The notes below the pieces were generated by a model that saw only the letters and a list, made by a program, of their open reading frames with translations, ran no database searches and was not told where the DNA came from. A program made the translations under genes and the position numbers. Source: Scandinavium sp036495715 (lineage in GTDB: Bacteria > Pseudomonadota > Gammaproteobacteria > Enterobacterales > Enterobacteriaceae). Taken from it: a stretch of DNA of 64,000 nt. Below are positions 9,316 to 18,617 of this stretch, piece after piece. The DNA lies in NCBI GenBank assembly GCA_036495715.1, contig DASXML010000065.1, positions 44,071 through 108,070 on the forward strand, given 5' to 3'. Each line of letters begins with the position of its first letter. The first letter of the stretch is position 1.

Positions 9316-10455
9316 TCACGCATCTCTCGGCAACCCCTTTTCAATCACCCTCACCAGCCGCTGTTTCTGTGGTAGTTGCACCTCAACTACGCAGGCATTT
9401 CGCTTGTCGATTTGCTGCGCAATCGCCCAATCTATATGTTCATCGAGAAGTGGGTGCTCACCCCGGCGACTTTCCAGTGCCTGTAAATTCCGCTCATCCC
9501 ACGGGGCATTGCCGAGCGCAACGGAGATATTTCGCAGCCAGCGTAAATGTCCAATACGACGAATCGGCGAACCTTCAGTGACTTTCAGGAAATGCGCTTC
9601 GCTCCAGGCGAACAGCGCAATCAATTCCGGCGCGTGTAGTGCTTTGCGCGGGCTGAAATCCTCTTCATCCGTGAGTTGCGAATAGCGATTCCACGGACAA
9701 ATGAGCTGGCAGTCATCACAGCCGTAGATGCGATTGCCCATTAACGGGCGAAATTCTTCCGGGATTGCGCCTTCCAGTTCGATGGTCAGATAGGAAATGC
9801 AGCGACGCGCATCGACGGTGTAAGGCTCAACGATGGCGCCTGTAGGGCAAATGGTCATGCAGGCAACGCAGCGCCCGCAATTTTCTTCCACTGGTTTATC
9901 AATGGGTAACGCCAGGTCGATCAGCAGTTCGCCGAGGAAAAAGAACGATCCCGCATCACGGCTAAGAATAAGTGAGTGCTTACCTGTCCAGCCAAGCCCG
10001 GCTTTTTCGGCGATAGGGCGCTCCAGAACAGGCGCGGAATCAACAAAAGGTCTAAAATTCAGCGAGGCACAATGCACCTGGATTTTTTCGCCAAGCTTTT
10101 TGAGGCGATTGCGAAGCAGCTTGTGATAATCACGCCCAAGGGCGTAACGGCTGACGTAGCCAAGTGACGGATTTTTCAGGGTGCTGGCAAACGCCGCGTT
10201 GGCAGGCAGATAGTTCATCCGCACGCTGATCACGCGGAGCGTGCCGGGCAGGAGTTCGTGAGGGCGGGCGCGTAGCATTCCGTGACGTGCCATCCACTCC
10301 ATTTCGCCATGGTACTGTTTGTCCAGCCATGCCTGCAGTTGGGGTTCACTGGCGCTGAGATCGGTATCGGTGATACCGACGTGCTGAAAGCCCAGCTCGG
10401 TGCCCCACTGTTTGATGTCTTGCGCTAATTGATTGAGATCGAGGGGCTGTGACAT
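9316..10455 (-). CDS. queG: Epoxyqueuosine reductase QueG
   Basis: Cobalamin- and iron-sulfur-dependent enzyme for the last step of queuosine synthesis in tRNA, reducing epoxyqueuosine to queuosine. The two [4Fe-4S] motifs are visible as CGRCVACMTICPTGAI (about residues 192-207) and CDDCQLICPWN (about 242-252). The start at 10455 (MSQPLDL) gives 379 residues as in E. coli. An upstream in-frame ATG at 10503 would lie inside nnr coding sequence. Its ATG and the nnr ATG overlap on opposite strands. Confidence 0.96.
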   Translation of the reverse strand: MSQPLDLNQLAQDIKQWGTELGFQHVGITDTDLSASEPQLQAWLDKQYHGEMEWMARHGMLRARPHELLPGTLRVISVRMNYLPANAAFASTLKNPSLGYVSRYALGRDYHKLLRNRLKKLGEKIQVHCASLNFRPFVDSAPVLERPIAEKAGLGWTGKHSLILSRDAGSFFFLGELLIDLALPIDKPVEENCGRCVACMTICPTGAIVEPYTVDARRCISYLTIELEGAIPEEFRPLMGNRIYGCDDCQLICPWNRYSQLTDEEDFSPRKALHAPELIALFAWSEAHFLKVTEGSPIRRIGHLRWLRNISVALGNAPWDERNLQALESRRGEHPLLDEHIDWAIAQQIDKRNACVVEVQLPQKQRLVRVIEKGLPRDA

Positions 10456-12004
10456 GACGGACCATACAATGACGAGAAACCCCGCAAGTATACCACACAC
10501 CATCTGGTCTGCGGATGACCTGCGTCGCGCCGAAAAAGTGGCCGCCGATGCGCTCGGTCTGACACTCTACGAATTAATGCTGCGTGCCGGTGAAGCGGCG
10601 TTTACCGTCGCGCGCGAAAATTACCCTTCTGCCAGACACTGGTTGATTTTGTGCGGGCATGGCAATAACGGTGGCGATGGTTATGTGGTGGCACGTCTGG
10701 CGCAGGCGGCAGGCATTGCCGTCACATTACTGGCGCAGGATAACGATAAACCGTTGCCGGATGAAGCAAGCGAAGCGCGTGATGCTTGGCTAAATGCCGG
10801 GGGCGTTATTCATGCGCAAAATATTGTCTGGCCTGAAGATGTTGATCTGATTATTGATGCGCTGCTCGGCACCGGGCTGACCAGCGCGCCGCGTGAGCCT
10901 GTCGACGCGCTGATTGCTCGTGCGAACAGCCATTCCGTGCCGATTGTGGCGCTCGATATTCCTTCCGGATTGCTTGCCCAAACGGGGGCCACGCCCGGCG
11001 CGGTGATTCACGCTACCCATACCATTACGTTTATCGCGCTCAAACCGGGTTTGCTGACCGGCAAAGCGCGTGATGTGACCGGCGTGCTGCATCATCACGC
11101 GCTAGGTCTTGATGCCTGGCTGAATACGCAAACCACGCGGCTTACGCGTGTGGACGCCAGCCAATTGTCAGACTGGTTATCGCCGCGCCGCCCGACCTCA
11201 CATAAGGGCGATCACGGTAAGCTGGTGATTATCGGCGGCGATCATGGCACCGCGGGCGCAATCCGTATGGCCGGTGAAGCCGCGTTGCGTGCGGGAGCGG
11301 GACTGGTGCGAGTACTTACTCGCATGGAAAACATCGCCCCCATTGTGACCGCTCGCCCTGAGCTGATGGTGCATGAACTCACCCCGCAACGCCTTGATGA
11401 CGCTTTGGAATGGGCGGATGTGGTGGTGATTGGCCCAGGCCTTGGGCAACAAACATGGGGCAAACAGGCACTGCGTAAAGTGGAAAACGTCCGTAAGCCA
11501 ATGCTTTGGGACGCCGATGCGCTGAACCTTCTGGCAATCAACCCGGATAAACGTCACAATCGCGTATTGACGCCGCACCCCGGCGAAGCCGCGCGATTAC
11601 TCCATTGCAGCACGGCAGAAATTGAAAGCGATCGCTTACTTTCTGCGCAGCGTCTGGTAAAACGGTATGGCGGTGTTGCCGTGCTGAAAGGCGCAGGGAC
11701 GGTCATTGCTGATGAAGAGCACGGTATTGCCATTGTGGATGCCGGAAACGCAGGGATGGCGAGTGGCGGTATGGGTGACGTGTTGTCCGGTATTATTGGC
11801 GCGTTGCTAGGCCAGCACCTCTCGCCGTATGATGCTGCTTGTGCCGGCTGTGTGGCGCACGGCGCGGCTGCTGACGTATTGGCCGCGCAATCAGGAACCC
11901 GTGGCATGCTTGCCACCGATCTTTTTTCCACGCTTGTGCGTGTTGTTAACCCGGATGTGATTGACGTAAACCATGATAAATCGAGTGATTCCCTTACCCA
12001 ATGA
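10454..12004 (+). CDS. nnr: Bifunctional NAD(P)H-hydrate epimerase / ADP-dependent dehydratase
   Basis: Repairs damaged NAD(P)H hydrates. An N-terminal YjeF epimerase domain (about 1-215) carries CGHGNNGGDGYVVARL. A C-terminal ribokinase-like dehydratase domain (about 225-505) carries KGDHGKLVIIGGDHGTAGA, TPHPGEAARL and the catalytic-region motif GNAGMASGGMGDVLSG. Start 10454 (MTDHTM) gives 516 residues against 515 in E. coli. An upstream start at 10433 is less likely. A GAGGGG sequence lies about 8 bases ahead. It is the first gene of the nnr-tsaE-amiB-mutL-miaA-hfq-hflX-hflK-hflC run. Confidence 0.96.
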   Translation: MTDHTMTRNPASIPHTIWSADDLRRAEKVAADALGLTLYELMLRAGEAAFTVARENYPSARHWLILCGHGNNGGDGYVVARLAQAAGIAVTLLAQDNDKPLPDEASEARDAWLNAGGVIHAQNIVWPEDVDLIIDALLGTGLTSAPREPVDALIARANSHSVPIVALDIPSGLLAQTGATPGAVIHATHTITFIALKPGLLTGKARDVTGVLHHHALGLDAWLNTQTTRLTRVDASQLSDWLSPRRPTSHKGDHGKLVIIGGDHGTAGAIRMAGEAALRAGAGLVRVLTRMENIAPIVTARPELMVHELTPQRLDDALEWADVVVIGPGLGQQTWGKQALRKVENVRKPMLWDADALNLLAINPDKRHNRVLTPHPGEAARLLHCSTAEIESDRLLSAQRLVKRYGGVAVLKGAGTVIADEEHGIAIVDAGNAGMASGGMGDVLSGIIGALLGQHLSPYDAACAGCVAHGAAADVLAAQSGTRGMLATDLFSTLVRVVNPDVIDVNHDKSSDSLTQ

Positions 12005-12434
12005 GCAGGCAACATTAGATCTCGGCAACCAGCTTGCCAAGGCCTGCACAGGCGCAACCGTCATTTATCTCTACGGCGATTTGGGCGCCGGGAAAACCAC
12101 TTTCAGCCGCGGATTCTTGCAGGCGCTGGGCCATAAAGGCAACGTCAAAAGCCCGACTTACACGCTCGTGGAACCGTACACCCTCGAAAACCTGATGGTG
12201 TACCATTTCGATTTATACCGCCTTGCCGATCCTGAGGAGCTTGAATTCATGGGGATCCGCGATTACTTCACTGACAATGCCATTTGCCTGGTGGAATGGC
12301 CGCAACAGGGCGCGGGTGTGCTGCCTGAACCGGATGTCGAAATTCACCTGGAGTACCAGGATCAAGGGCGAGAGGCGCGCGTGACGGCAGTCTCCTCACT
12401 GGGTGAATCTTTACTGGCACACTTGGCCAGTTAA
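11973..12434 (+). CDS. tsaE: tRNA t6A threonylcarbamoyl transfer component TsaE
   Basis: P-loop ATPase of the TsaBDE complex, which makes the t6A37 modification on ANN-decoding tRNAs. The 153 residues have Walker A GDLGAGKTTFSRG near residue 37 and the conserved SPTYTLVEPY and YHFDLYRL segments. The ATG lies inside nnr, a 32-base overlap that implies translational coupling. Length equals the E. coli protein. Confidence 0.96.
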   Translation: MINRVIPLPNEQATLDLGNQLAKACTGATVIYLYGDLGAGKTTFSRGFLQALGHKGNVKSPTYTLVEPYTLENLMVYHFDLYRLADPEELEFMGIRDYFTDNAICLVEWPQQGAGVLPEPDVEIHLEYQDQGREARVTAVSSLGESLLAHLAS

Positions 12435-12450
12435 CCTGAGGGATGACGGG

Positions 12451-13800
12451 ATGACGTATCGCGTTAAAAGTGGGTGGGTTGCTGGCATCATGATGCTGTT
12501 TTGTTTGCAGGCAACGGCGGCGAATTTATCCGATATTCAGGTTTCCAACGGCGATAAACAGGCCCGTATCACGTTCAGTTTCATGGGTGATCCTGACTAT
12601 TCCTTCTCGCAGGAAGGAAAACGCAGCGTGGCACTCGACATCAAACAAACCGGGGTTATCCAGGGCTTGCCGCTCAATTTCAGCGGAAACAATCTGGTGA
12701 AAAGCATTCGCTCTGGCACGCCGAAGGACGCTCAGTCTTTACGGCTGGTCGTTGATTTAACCGGCGACGGCAAAACCCGTGCGGTGAAACAGCAAAGCGG
12801 CGGCAATTATACGGTCGTCTTCACCATTAACGCCGATGCACCGCCACCACCACCACCACCGCCTCCGGTGGTGACGAAGCGTGTGGAAACACCACCGGTT
12901 GCCGTGGCATCGCGCCCGGTTGAACCTCCCCGTAATCCCTTTAAGCCGCAAAACGATCGCCTCACCGGTGTGACCAGCAGCAACACGGAAACGCGTCCGG
13001 CTGCACGCGCTCGCGCGACCAGCGTGAGCGGCGACAAAGTGATTATCGCCATTGACGCGGGCCACGGTGGTCAGGATCCGGGGGCGATTGGCCCTGGCGG
13101 CACCAAAGAGAAAAACGTCACCATTTCTATCGCCCGCAAACTGCGTGCGCTGCTCAACGATGATCCGATGTTTAAAGGCGTGCTGACCCGCGACGGCGAT
13201 TACTTTATTTCAGTAATGGGCCGTTCAGACGTGGCGCGTAAACAGAACGCCAACTTCCTGGTGTCGATTCATGCGGATGCTGCGCCTAACCGCGATGCGA
13301 CCGGCGCATCGGTATGGGTGCTTTCCAACCGCCGCGCAAACAGTGAAATGGCGGGCTGGCTCGAACAGCATGAGAAGCAGTCTGAATTGCTGGGCGGGGC
13401 GGGGGATGTGCTGGCGAACAGCCAATCTGACCCGTATCTGAGCCAGGCGGTGCTGGATTTACAATTCGGCCATTCCCAGCGTGTCGGGTATGATGTGGCT
13501 GTTGATGTGTTGGGCCAACTCCAGCGCGTGGGTAATATTCACAAACGTCGCCCTGAACACGCGAGCCTTGGCGTTTTACGCTCGCCGGATATCCCCTCGA
13601 TTTTGGTCGAAACGGGGTTTATCAGCAACGGGGGTGAAGAACGCCTGTTAGGCAGTGATAATTACCAGCAGCAGATAGCCGAGGCCATTTACAACGGGTT
13701 GCGCAATTACTTTAACGCGCATCCATTGCAGAGCGGGCCGCGCGGTGAAGCCTCGCAGACGGCCAGCGCGACAGGCCCTAATGGGACGTTAATTAATTAA
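12451..13800 (+). CDS. amiB: N-acetylmuramoyl-L-alanine amidase AmiB
   Basis: Periplasmic zinc amidase that splits septal peptidoglycan, activated by EnvC in E. coli. A signal peptide ends ...LQATAA (about residue 24). An AMIN domain (about 30-125) follows, then a linker with eight consecutive prolines. The Amidase_3 domain has metal ligands in AIDAGHGGQDPGAIG, the Glu in TKEKN, SIHADAAPN and VETGFISN. The start at 12451 follows GAGGGATGACGGG and gives 449 residues (E. coli 445). The possible upstream start at 12403 lies in tsaE and lacks signal-peptide character. Confidence 0.95.
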   Translation: MTYRVKSGWVAGIMMLFCLQATAANLSDIQVSNGDKQARITFSFMGDPDYSFSQEGKRSVALDIKQTGVIQGLPLNFSGNNLVKSIRSGTPKDAQSLRLVVDLTGDGKTRAVKQQSGGNYTVVFTINADAPPPPPPPPPVVTKRVETPPVAVASRPVEPPRNPFKPQNDRLTGVTSSNTETRPAARARATSVSGDKVIIAIDAGHGGQDPGAIGPGGTKEKNVTISIARKLRALLNDDPMFKGVLTRDGDYFISVMGRSDVARKQNANFLVSIHADAAPNRDATGASVWVLSNRRANSEMAGWLEQHEKQSELLGGAGDVLANSQSDPYLSQAVLDLQFGHSQRVGYDVAVDVLGQLQRVGNIHKRRPEHASLGVLRSPDIPSILVETGFISNGGEERLLGSDNYQQQIAEAIYNGLRNYFNAHPLQSGPRGEASQTASATGPNGTLIN

Positions 13801-13810
13801 GGATCGCTTC

Positions 13811-15682
13811 ATGCCGATACAGGTTCTACCGCCACAGCTTGCGAACCAGATTGCCGCTGGCGAAGTGGTCGAACGCCCTGCGTCGGTAGTGAAAGAGCTG
13901 GTTGAAAACAGCCTGGATGCGGGCGCGACCCGCATTGATATTGATATTGAACGCGGCGGAGCAAAGCTCATCCGCATTCGCGATAACGGCTGCGGTATCA
14001 AAAAAGACGAACTGGCGCTGGCGCTGGCGCGTCACGCTACCAGTAAAATTGCTTCGCTCGATGACCTCGAGGCGATCATCAGCCTCGGTTTTCGGGGTGA
14101 AGCGCTGGCGAGTATCAGCTCCGTTTCCCGTCTGACGTTAACCTCTCGTGTTGCCGAACAGCCGGAAGCCTGGCAGGCCTATGCCGAAGGGCGTGACATG
14201 GATGTGACGGTGAAACCCGCAGCGCACCCTGTCGGCACGACGCTCGAAGTGCTGGATTTGTTCTACAACACCCCGGCACGGCGCAAATTCATGCGCACCG
14301 AAAAGACCGAATTCAGCCATATCGATGAAGTGATCCGCCGCATCGCGCTGGCGCGTTTTGACGTCACTATCCATCTCAGCCATAACGGTAAAATGGTGCG
14401 GCAGTATCGCGCCGTGGCGCAGGACGGGCAGAAAGAGCGCCGCCTGGCGGCTATCTGTGGCACGCCGTTTGTGGAACAGGCGCTGGCTATCGAATGGCAG
14501 CACGGCGATTTAGCCATGCACGGTTGGGTGGCGGATCCGCAGCAGTCTAACGGTCAGTTTTCTGAAATCCAGTATTGCTACGTCAATGGCCGCATGATGC
14601 GCGACCGATTGATTAATCACGCGATTCGTCAGGCCTGCGAAGATAAATTAGGGGCCGGAGAACAGCCCGCGTTTGTGCTGTATCTGACTATCGACCCGCA
14701 TCAGGTCGATGTGAACGTCCATCCGGCAAAACATGAAGTGCGTTTCCATCAGTCGCGGCTGGTACATGATTTTATCTATCAGGGCGTGGTGAGCGTGCTG
14801 CAACAGCAGATCGCAACGCCTTTGGCGCTGGTTGAAGAAGATGAAATGCCCGCCCCGCGTGCGCTGCCGGAAAATCGTGTGGCTGCCGGGCGAAATCATT
14901 TTGCCGAACCTGCGGTAGCGCGAGAGCCTGCTGCACCGCGCTATGGTTCTGCCTCTGGCGCTTCATCCGGCGGCGAGAGTACGCGCGCACAAGTTGGCAC
15001 AAACTGGCCAAACGCGCAGCCGGGCTATCAGAAACAGCAGGGCGCGCTGTACAAGCAACTGCTGGATACGCCTGTCGTTGAGCGCAAAACCACGGCTGAG
15101 CCTGTAGCAGAGAGCCTTGCGGGACACAGTAATAGCTTTGGCCGGGTGCTGACGATTGTGGCGGGTGACCGCGCGCTGCTCGAACGTGACGGCAAATTAA
15201 GCGTATTGGCCTTGCCTGTTGCCGAGCGTTGGTTGCGTCAGGCGCAACTTTCGCCGGAAAGCACCGTCGTTTGCGCACAGCCGTTGTTGATCCCGCTGCG
15301 ATTAAAAATCTCGGCAGATGAGCAAGCGGCACTCAAAAAGTCCCTGGCGGTATTAGGGCAATTAGGCATTGAAATTCAATCAGAAGCGCATCATGTGACG
15401 GTGCGGGCGGTGCCTTTACCCTTAAGACAACAAAATTTACAAATCTTGATTCCTGAACTGATAGGCTACCTCGCGCAGCAATCAACCTTCGAGGCAGAAA
15501 TGCTGGCGCAATGGCTGGCGCGTAACCTCGCAAGCGAACACGCGCAGTGGAATATGGCGCAGGCGATTGCCATGTTGACCGACGTCGAACGTCTGTGTCC
15601 GCAGTTGGTGAAAGCGCCGCCGGGTGGCCTGTTACAACCTGTTGATTTGAATACGGCGATGAATGCCCTTAAACATGAGTGA
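13811..15682 (+). CDS. mutL: DNA mismatch repair protein MutL
   Basis: GHKL-type ATPase that links MutS mismatch recognition to MutH and UvrD. The 623 residues (E. coli 615) include the N-terminal ATP-site motifs VENSLDAGATRIDI, IRDNGCGI and GFRGEALASI. A Gln/Ala/Pro-rich linker (about 340-430) precedes the C-terminal dimerisation domain. The metal-dependent endonuclease motif DQHAxxE is absent, as expected in MutH-containing enterics. It starts 10 bases after amiB and overlaps miaA by 8 bases. Confidence 0.97.
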   Translation: MPIQVLPPQLANQIAAGEVVERPASVVKELVENSLDAGATRIDIDIERGGAKLIRIRDNGCGIKKDELALALARHATSKIASLDDLEAIISLGFRGEALASISSVSRLTLTSRVAEQPEAWQAYAEGRDMDVTVKPAAHPVGTTLEVLDLFYNTPARRKFMRTEKTEFSHIDEVIRRIALARFDVTIHLSHNGKMVRQYRAVAQDGQKERRLAAICGTPFVEQALAIEWQHGDLAMHGWVADPQQSNGQFSEIQYCYVNGRMMRDRLINHAIRQACEDKLGAGEQPAFVLYLTIDPHQVDVNVHPAKHEVRFHQSRLVHDFIYQGVVSVLQQQIATPLALVEEDEMPAPRALPENRVAAGRNHFAEPAVAREPAAPRYGSASGASSGGESTRAQVGTNWPNAQPGYQKQQGALYKQLLDTPVVERKTTAEPVAESLAGHSNSFGRVLTIVAGDRALLERDGKLSVLALPVAERWLRQAQLSPESTVVCAQPLLIPLRLKISADEQAALKKSLAVLGQLGIEIQSEAHHVTVRAVPLPLRQQNLQILIPELIGYLAQQSTFEAEMLAQWLARNLASEHAQWNMAQAIAMLTDVERLCPQLVKAPPGGLLQPVDLNTAMNALKHE

Positions 15683-16625
15683 TGTAACAGAAGCAGGCCT
15701 GCCAAAGGCCCTATTTTTGATGGGCCCTACGGCCTCCGGTAAAACCGCGTTAGCCATTGAGTTGCGTAAAGTTTTGCCCGTAGAGTTGATTAGCGTGGAT
15801 TCTGCCCTCATTTATCGAGGGATGGATATCGGAACCGCAAAACCGGATGCGGCGGAGCTTGCCGCTGCACCGCATCGGTTGCTGGATATTCTCGATCCGG
15901 CCCTGTCGTATTCTGCAGCGGATTTCCGCCGCGATGCGTTGGCCGAGATGGCAGAGATTACCGCAGCAGGGCGAATCCCGCTGTTGGTGGGTGGTACCAT
16001 GTTGTATTTCAAGGCGTTGTTGGAAGGGTTGTCGCCGTTACCGTCGGCAGATCCGGCCATCAGAGCCAAAATTGAGCAACAGGCAGCAGAGCAGGGATGG
16101 AATGCACTGCATCAGCAACTTCAGGAGATCGATCCGGTTGCGGGCGCGCGTATTCATCCAAATGATCCGCAAAGACTTTCCCGGGCACTGGAAGTTTTTT
16201 TCATTTCGGGTAAAACTTTAACGGAACTGACGCAAACGTCAGGAGAAGCTCTGCCGTATAAGGTGCATCAGTTCGCCATCGCCCCGGCGAGCCGTGAACT
16301 GCTCCATCAACGAATTGAGCAGCGTTTTCATCAGATGTTGGCTTCAGGTTTTGAAGCAGAAGTACGGGCGCTTTTTGCCCGTGGTGATTTGCATACGGAT
16401 ATGCCTTCCGTTCGTTGTGTGGGATACCGCCAGATGTGGTCATACCTTGAAGGCGAAATCTCATATGATGAAATGGTTTATAGAGGTATTTGCGCCACGA
16501 GACAGTTGGCCAAGCGCCAGGTAACCTGGTTACGCGGTTGGGATGGCGTTCACTGGTTAGACAGTGAACAACCTGAACAGGCGCTCAACGATATGTTAAA
16601 GGTTGTTGGTGCGGGTCTGGGCTGA
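15675..16625 (+). CDS. miaA: tRNA dimethylallyltransferase MiaA
   Basis: Transfers the dimethylallyl group to N6 of A37 in tRNAs that read codons starting with U, the first step of ms2i6A. The P-loop FLMGPTASGKTALA lies near residues 13-26, with the conserved SVDSALIYRGMDIGTAKP after it. The start at 15675 (MSDVTEA) gives 316 residues as in E. coli. The upstream ATG at 15663 adds four residues. The start overlaps the mutL stop codon region, implying coupled translation. Confidence 0.96.
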   Translation: MSDVTEAGLPKALFLMGPTASGKTALAIELRKVLPVELISVDSALIYRGMDIGTAKPDAAELAAAPHRLLDILDPALSYSAADFRRDALAEMAEITAAGRIPLLVGGTMLYFKALLEGLSPLPSADPAIRAKIEQQAAEQGWNALHQQLQEIDPVAGARIHPNDPQRLSRALEVFFISGKTLTELTQTSGEALPYKVHQFAIAPASRELLHQRIEQRFHQMLASGFEAEVRALFARGDLHTDMPSVRCVGYRQMWSYLEGEISYDEMVYRGICATRQLAKRQVTWLRGWDGVHWLDSEQPEQALNDMLKVVGAGLG

Positions 16626-16748
16626 ACGTGTAAAATTAAGACGTATCGTGCGCAATTTTTCAGAGCCGTAAGGTTCTAAGTACAAGCCCGAAGTTTGTGG
16701 GTAACACCCTGAAAACCGTGGGTATAACAAGCATATAAGGAAAAGATA

Positions 16749-17060
16749 ATGGCTAAGGGGCAATCTTTACAAGATCCGTTTCTGAACGCACTGCGTCGGG
16801 AACGTGTTCCAGTTTCTATTTATTTGGTGAATGGTATCAAGCTGCAAGGTCAAATTGAGTCTTTCGATCAGTTCGTGATCCTGTTGAAAAACACGGTCAG
16901 CCAGATGGTCTATAAGCACGCAATTTCTACAGTAGTTCCGTCTCGTCCGGTCTCTCATCATAGCAATAACGCCGGCGGCACTACTACGGGTAGCAACTAC
17001 CATCATGGTAGCAACGCGCAGTCTTCATCTGCGCCGCAAGACAGCGAAGAAACCGAATAA
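16749..17060 (+). CDS. hfq: RNA chaperone Hfq
   Basis: Hexameric Sm-like protein that pairs small RNAs with mRNAs. The 103 residues contain Sm1 (VPVSIYLVNGIKLQGQIESF) and Sm2 (about residues 50-64, ending YKHAIST). The disordered C-terminal tail is rich in Asn, Ser and His and ends SEETE. The Sm core matches the conserved enteric sequence, while the tail differs slightly. An AAGGA ribosome site precedes the ATG. The 123-base gap after miaA is likely to hold an hfq promoter. Confidence 0.98.
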   Translation: MAKGQSLQDPFLNALRRERVPVSIYLVNGIKLQGQIESFDQFVILLKNTVSQMVYKHAISTVVPSRPVSHHSNNAGGTTTGSNYHHGSNAQSSSAPQDSEETE

Positions 17061-17134
17061 GGTTGCTGGCTGTTTTTCCACGTCGGGGAGCCAGACAGTT
17101 CGGTTCCCCGCTGGTATTTTAGGAGATATAACGC

Positions 17135-18415
17135 TTGTTTGACCGTTATGACGCCGGTGAGCAGGCGGTGCTGGTACACATCTATTTTACGCAAGACAAA
17201 GATATGGAAGATCTTCAGGAGTTCGAATCCCTGGTCTCTTCCGCCGGTGTCGAAGCATTGCAGGTGATTACCGGTAGCCGTAAAGCGCCGCACCCAAAGT
17301 ATTTTGTTGGTGAAGGTAAGGCTGTCGAAATTGCGGAAGCCGTGAAAGCAACGGGTGCGTCCGTTGTCTTATTCGACCATGCATTAAGTCCGGCCCAGGA
17401 GCGAAACCTGGAGCGTTTGTGCGAGTGCAGGGTTATCGACAGGACCGGTCTTATTCTCGATATTTTTGCTCAACGTGCTCGTACCCATGAAGGGAAATTG
17501 CAGGTTGAGCTGGCGCAGTTGCGCCATCTGGCTACGCGTCTTGTACGCGGCTGGACCCACCTTGAACGACAGAAAGGCGGAATTGGTTTGCGCGGCCCGG
17601 GTGAAACCCAGCTCGAAACTGACCGTCGTTTATTGCGTAACCGCATCATGCTCATTCTCTCTCGTCTGGCGAGAGTGGAGAAGCAGCGCGAACAGGGACG
17701 CCGTTCACGAAAGAAAGCTGATATTCCGACTGTGTCGCTGGTGGGTTACACCAACGCAGGGAAATCGACGCTGTTCAATCAGATTACCGAGGCGCAGGTT
17801 TACGCCGCAGACCAACTGTTTGCGACGCTTGACCCGACCCTGCGCCGGATTAATGTCGCCGATGTGGGCGAAACCGTTTTGGCCGATACCGTCGGTTTTA
17901 TTCGCCATTTGCCACATGACTTAGTGGCGGCGTTTAAAGCGACGTTGCAAGAGACGCGTCAGGCGACGCTGCTGCTGCATGTGGTGGACGCGGCGGATGT
18001 CCGCTTGCAGGAAAATATTGATGCGGTGAATGTTGTACTCGATGAAATCGAGGCTGACGACATCCCGTCACTGATGGTGATGAACAAGATCGATATGCTG
18101 GACGATTTTGAACCGCGTATCGACAGGGACGATGAAAACAAACCAATTCGGGTCTGGCTTTCTGCGCAGACCGGGGTTGGCGTACCACTGCTTTTCCAGG
18201 CTTTAACGGAACGGCTTTCTGGTGAGGTGGCACAGCACACGCTGCGTTTACCGCCGCAGGAAGGGCGTTTGCGAAGCCGGTTTTATCAGCTTCAGGCGAT
18301 AGAAAAAGAGTGGATGGAGGAGGACGGCAGCATCGGTCTGGAAATACGTATGCCGATCGTGGACTGGCGTCGCCTCTGTAAGCAAGAACCTGCGCTGTCA
18401 GACTTCGTTGTCTGA
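17135..18415 (+). CDS. hflX: Ribosome-associated GTPase HflX
   Basis: GTPase of the Obg-HflX class that splits or rescues stalled ribosomes under heat and other stress. The N-terminal ATP-binding-like domain is followed by GLRGPGETQLETDRRL and the G domain with G1 GYTNAGKSTLFN and G4 NKIDM. The 426 residues match E. coli in length. The start is TTG at 17135 (TTGTTTGACCG), preceded by AGGAGATATAACGC. Confidence 0.96.
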   Translation: MFDRYDAGEQAVLVHIYFTQDKDMEDLQEFESLVSSAGVEALQVITGSRKAPHPKYFVGEGKAVEIAEAVKATGASVVLFDHALSPAQERNLERLCECRVIDRTGLILDIFAQRARTHEGKLQVELAQLRHLATRLVRGWTHLERQKGGIGLRGPGETQLETDRRLLRNRIMLILSRLARVEKQREQGRRSRKKADIPTVSLVGYTNAGKSTLFNQITEAQVYAADQLFATLDPTLRRINVADVGETVLADTVGFIRHLPHDLVAAFKATLQETRQATLLLHVVDAADVRLQENIDAVNVVLDEIEADDIPSLMVMNKIDMLDDFEPRIDRDDENKPIRVWLSAQTGVGVPLLFQALTERLSGEVAQHTLRLPPQEGRLRSRFYQLQAIEKEWMEEDGSIGLEIRMPIVDWRRLCKQEPALSDFVV

Positions 18416-18465
18416 CAGACAGTTGGCCTGAAGATTATTCGCCTTTACACCCGGCAATATAGCCA

Positions 18466-18589
18466 TATACCTGGGTAATTCGAGTTGTAGGAAGGCGGCA
18501 AGGGAATGAATCCCAGGAGCTCACTAACGTAAGTGACTGGGATGAGAGAGTGCAGCCAACGCACCTACGGCTCGAAGTAATCAGGTATA
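18466..18589. repeat. ERIC (IRU) element in the hflX-hflK gap
   Basis: A 124-base imperfect palindrome bounded by TATACCTG and CAGGTATA. Its centre carries the ERIC signature, AATCCCAGGAGCTCACTAAC followed by GTAAGTGACTGGGATGAGAG, recognisable from the standard ERIC consensus. It lies inside the 202-base gap between co-oriented hflX and hflK, so it is expected to be transcribed as a long hairpin in the operon mRNA. Confidence 0.9.
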
Positions 18590-18617
18590 CACCGCATAAC
18601 AAATATGGAGCATATAC

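Noticed and set aside
12841..12870. CCACCACCACC-type microsatellite in amiB
   Set aside because: It encodes the Pro-rich linker that is conserved in AmiB (E. coli has a similar proline run), so it is a coding feature rather than a phase-variable repeat.
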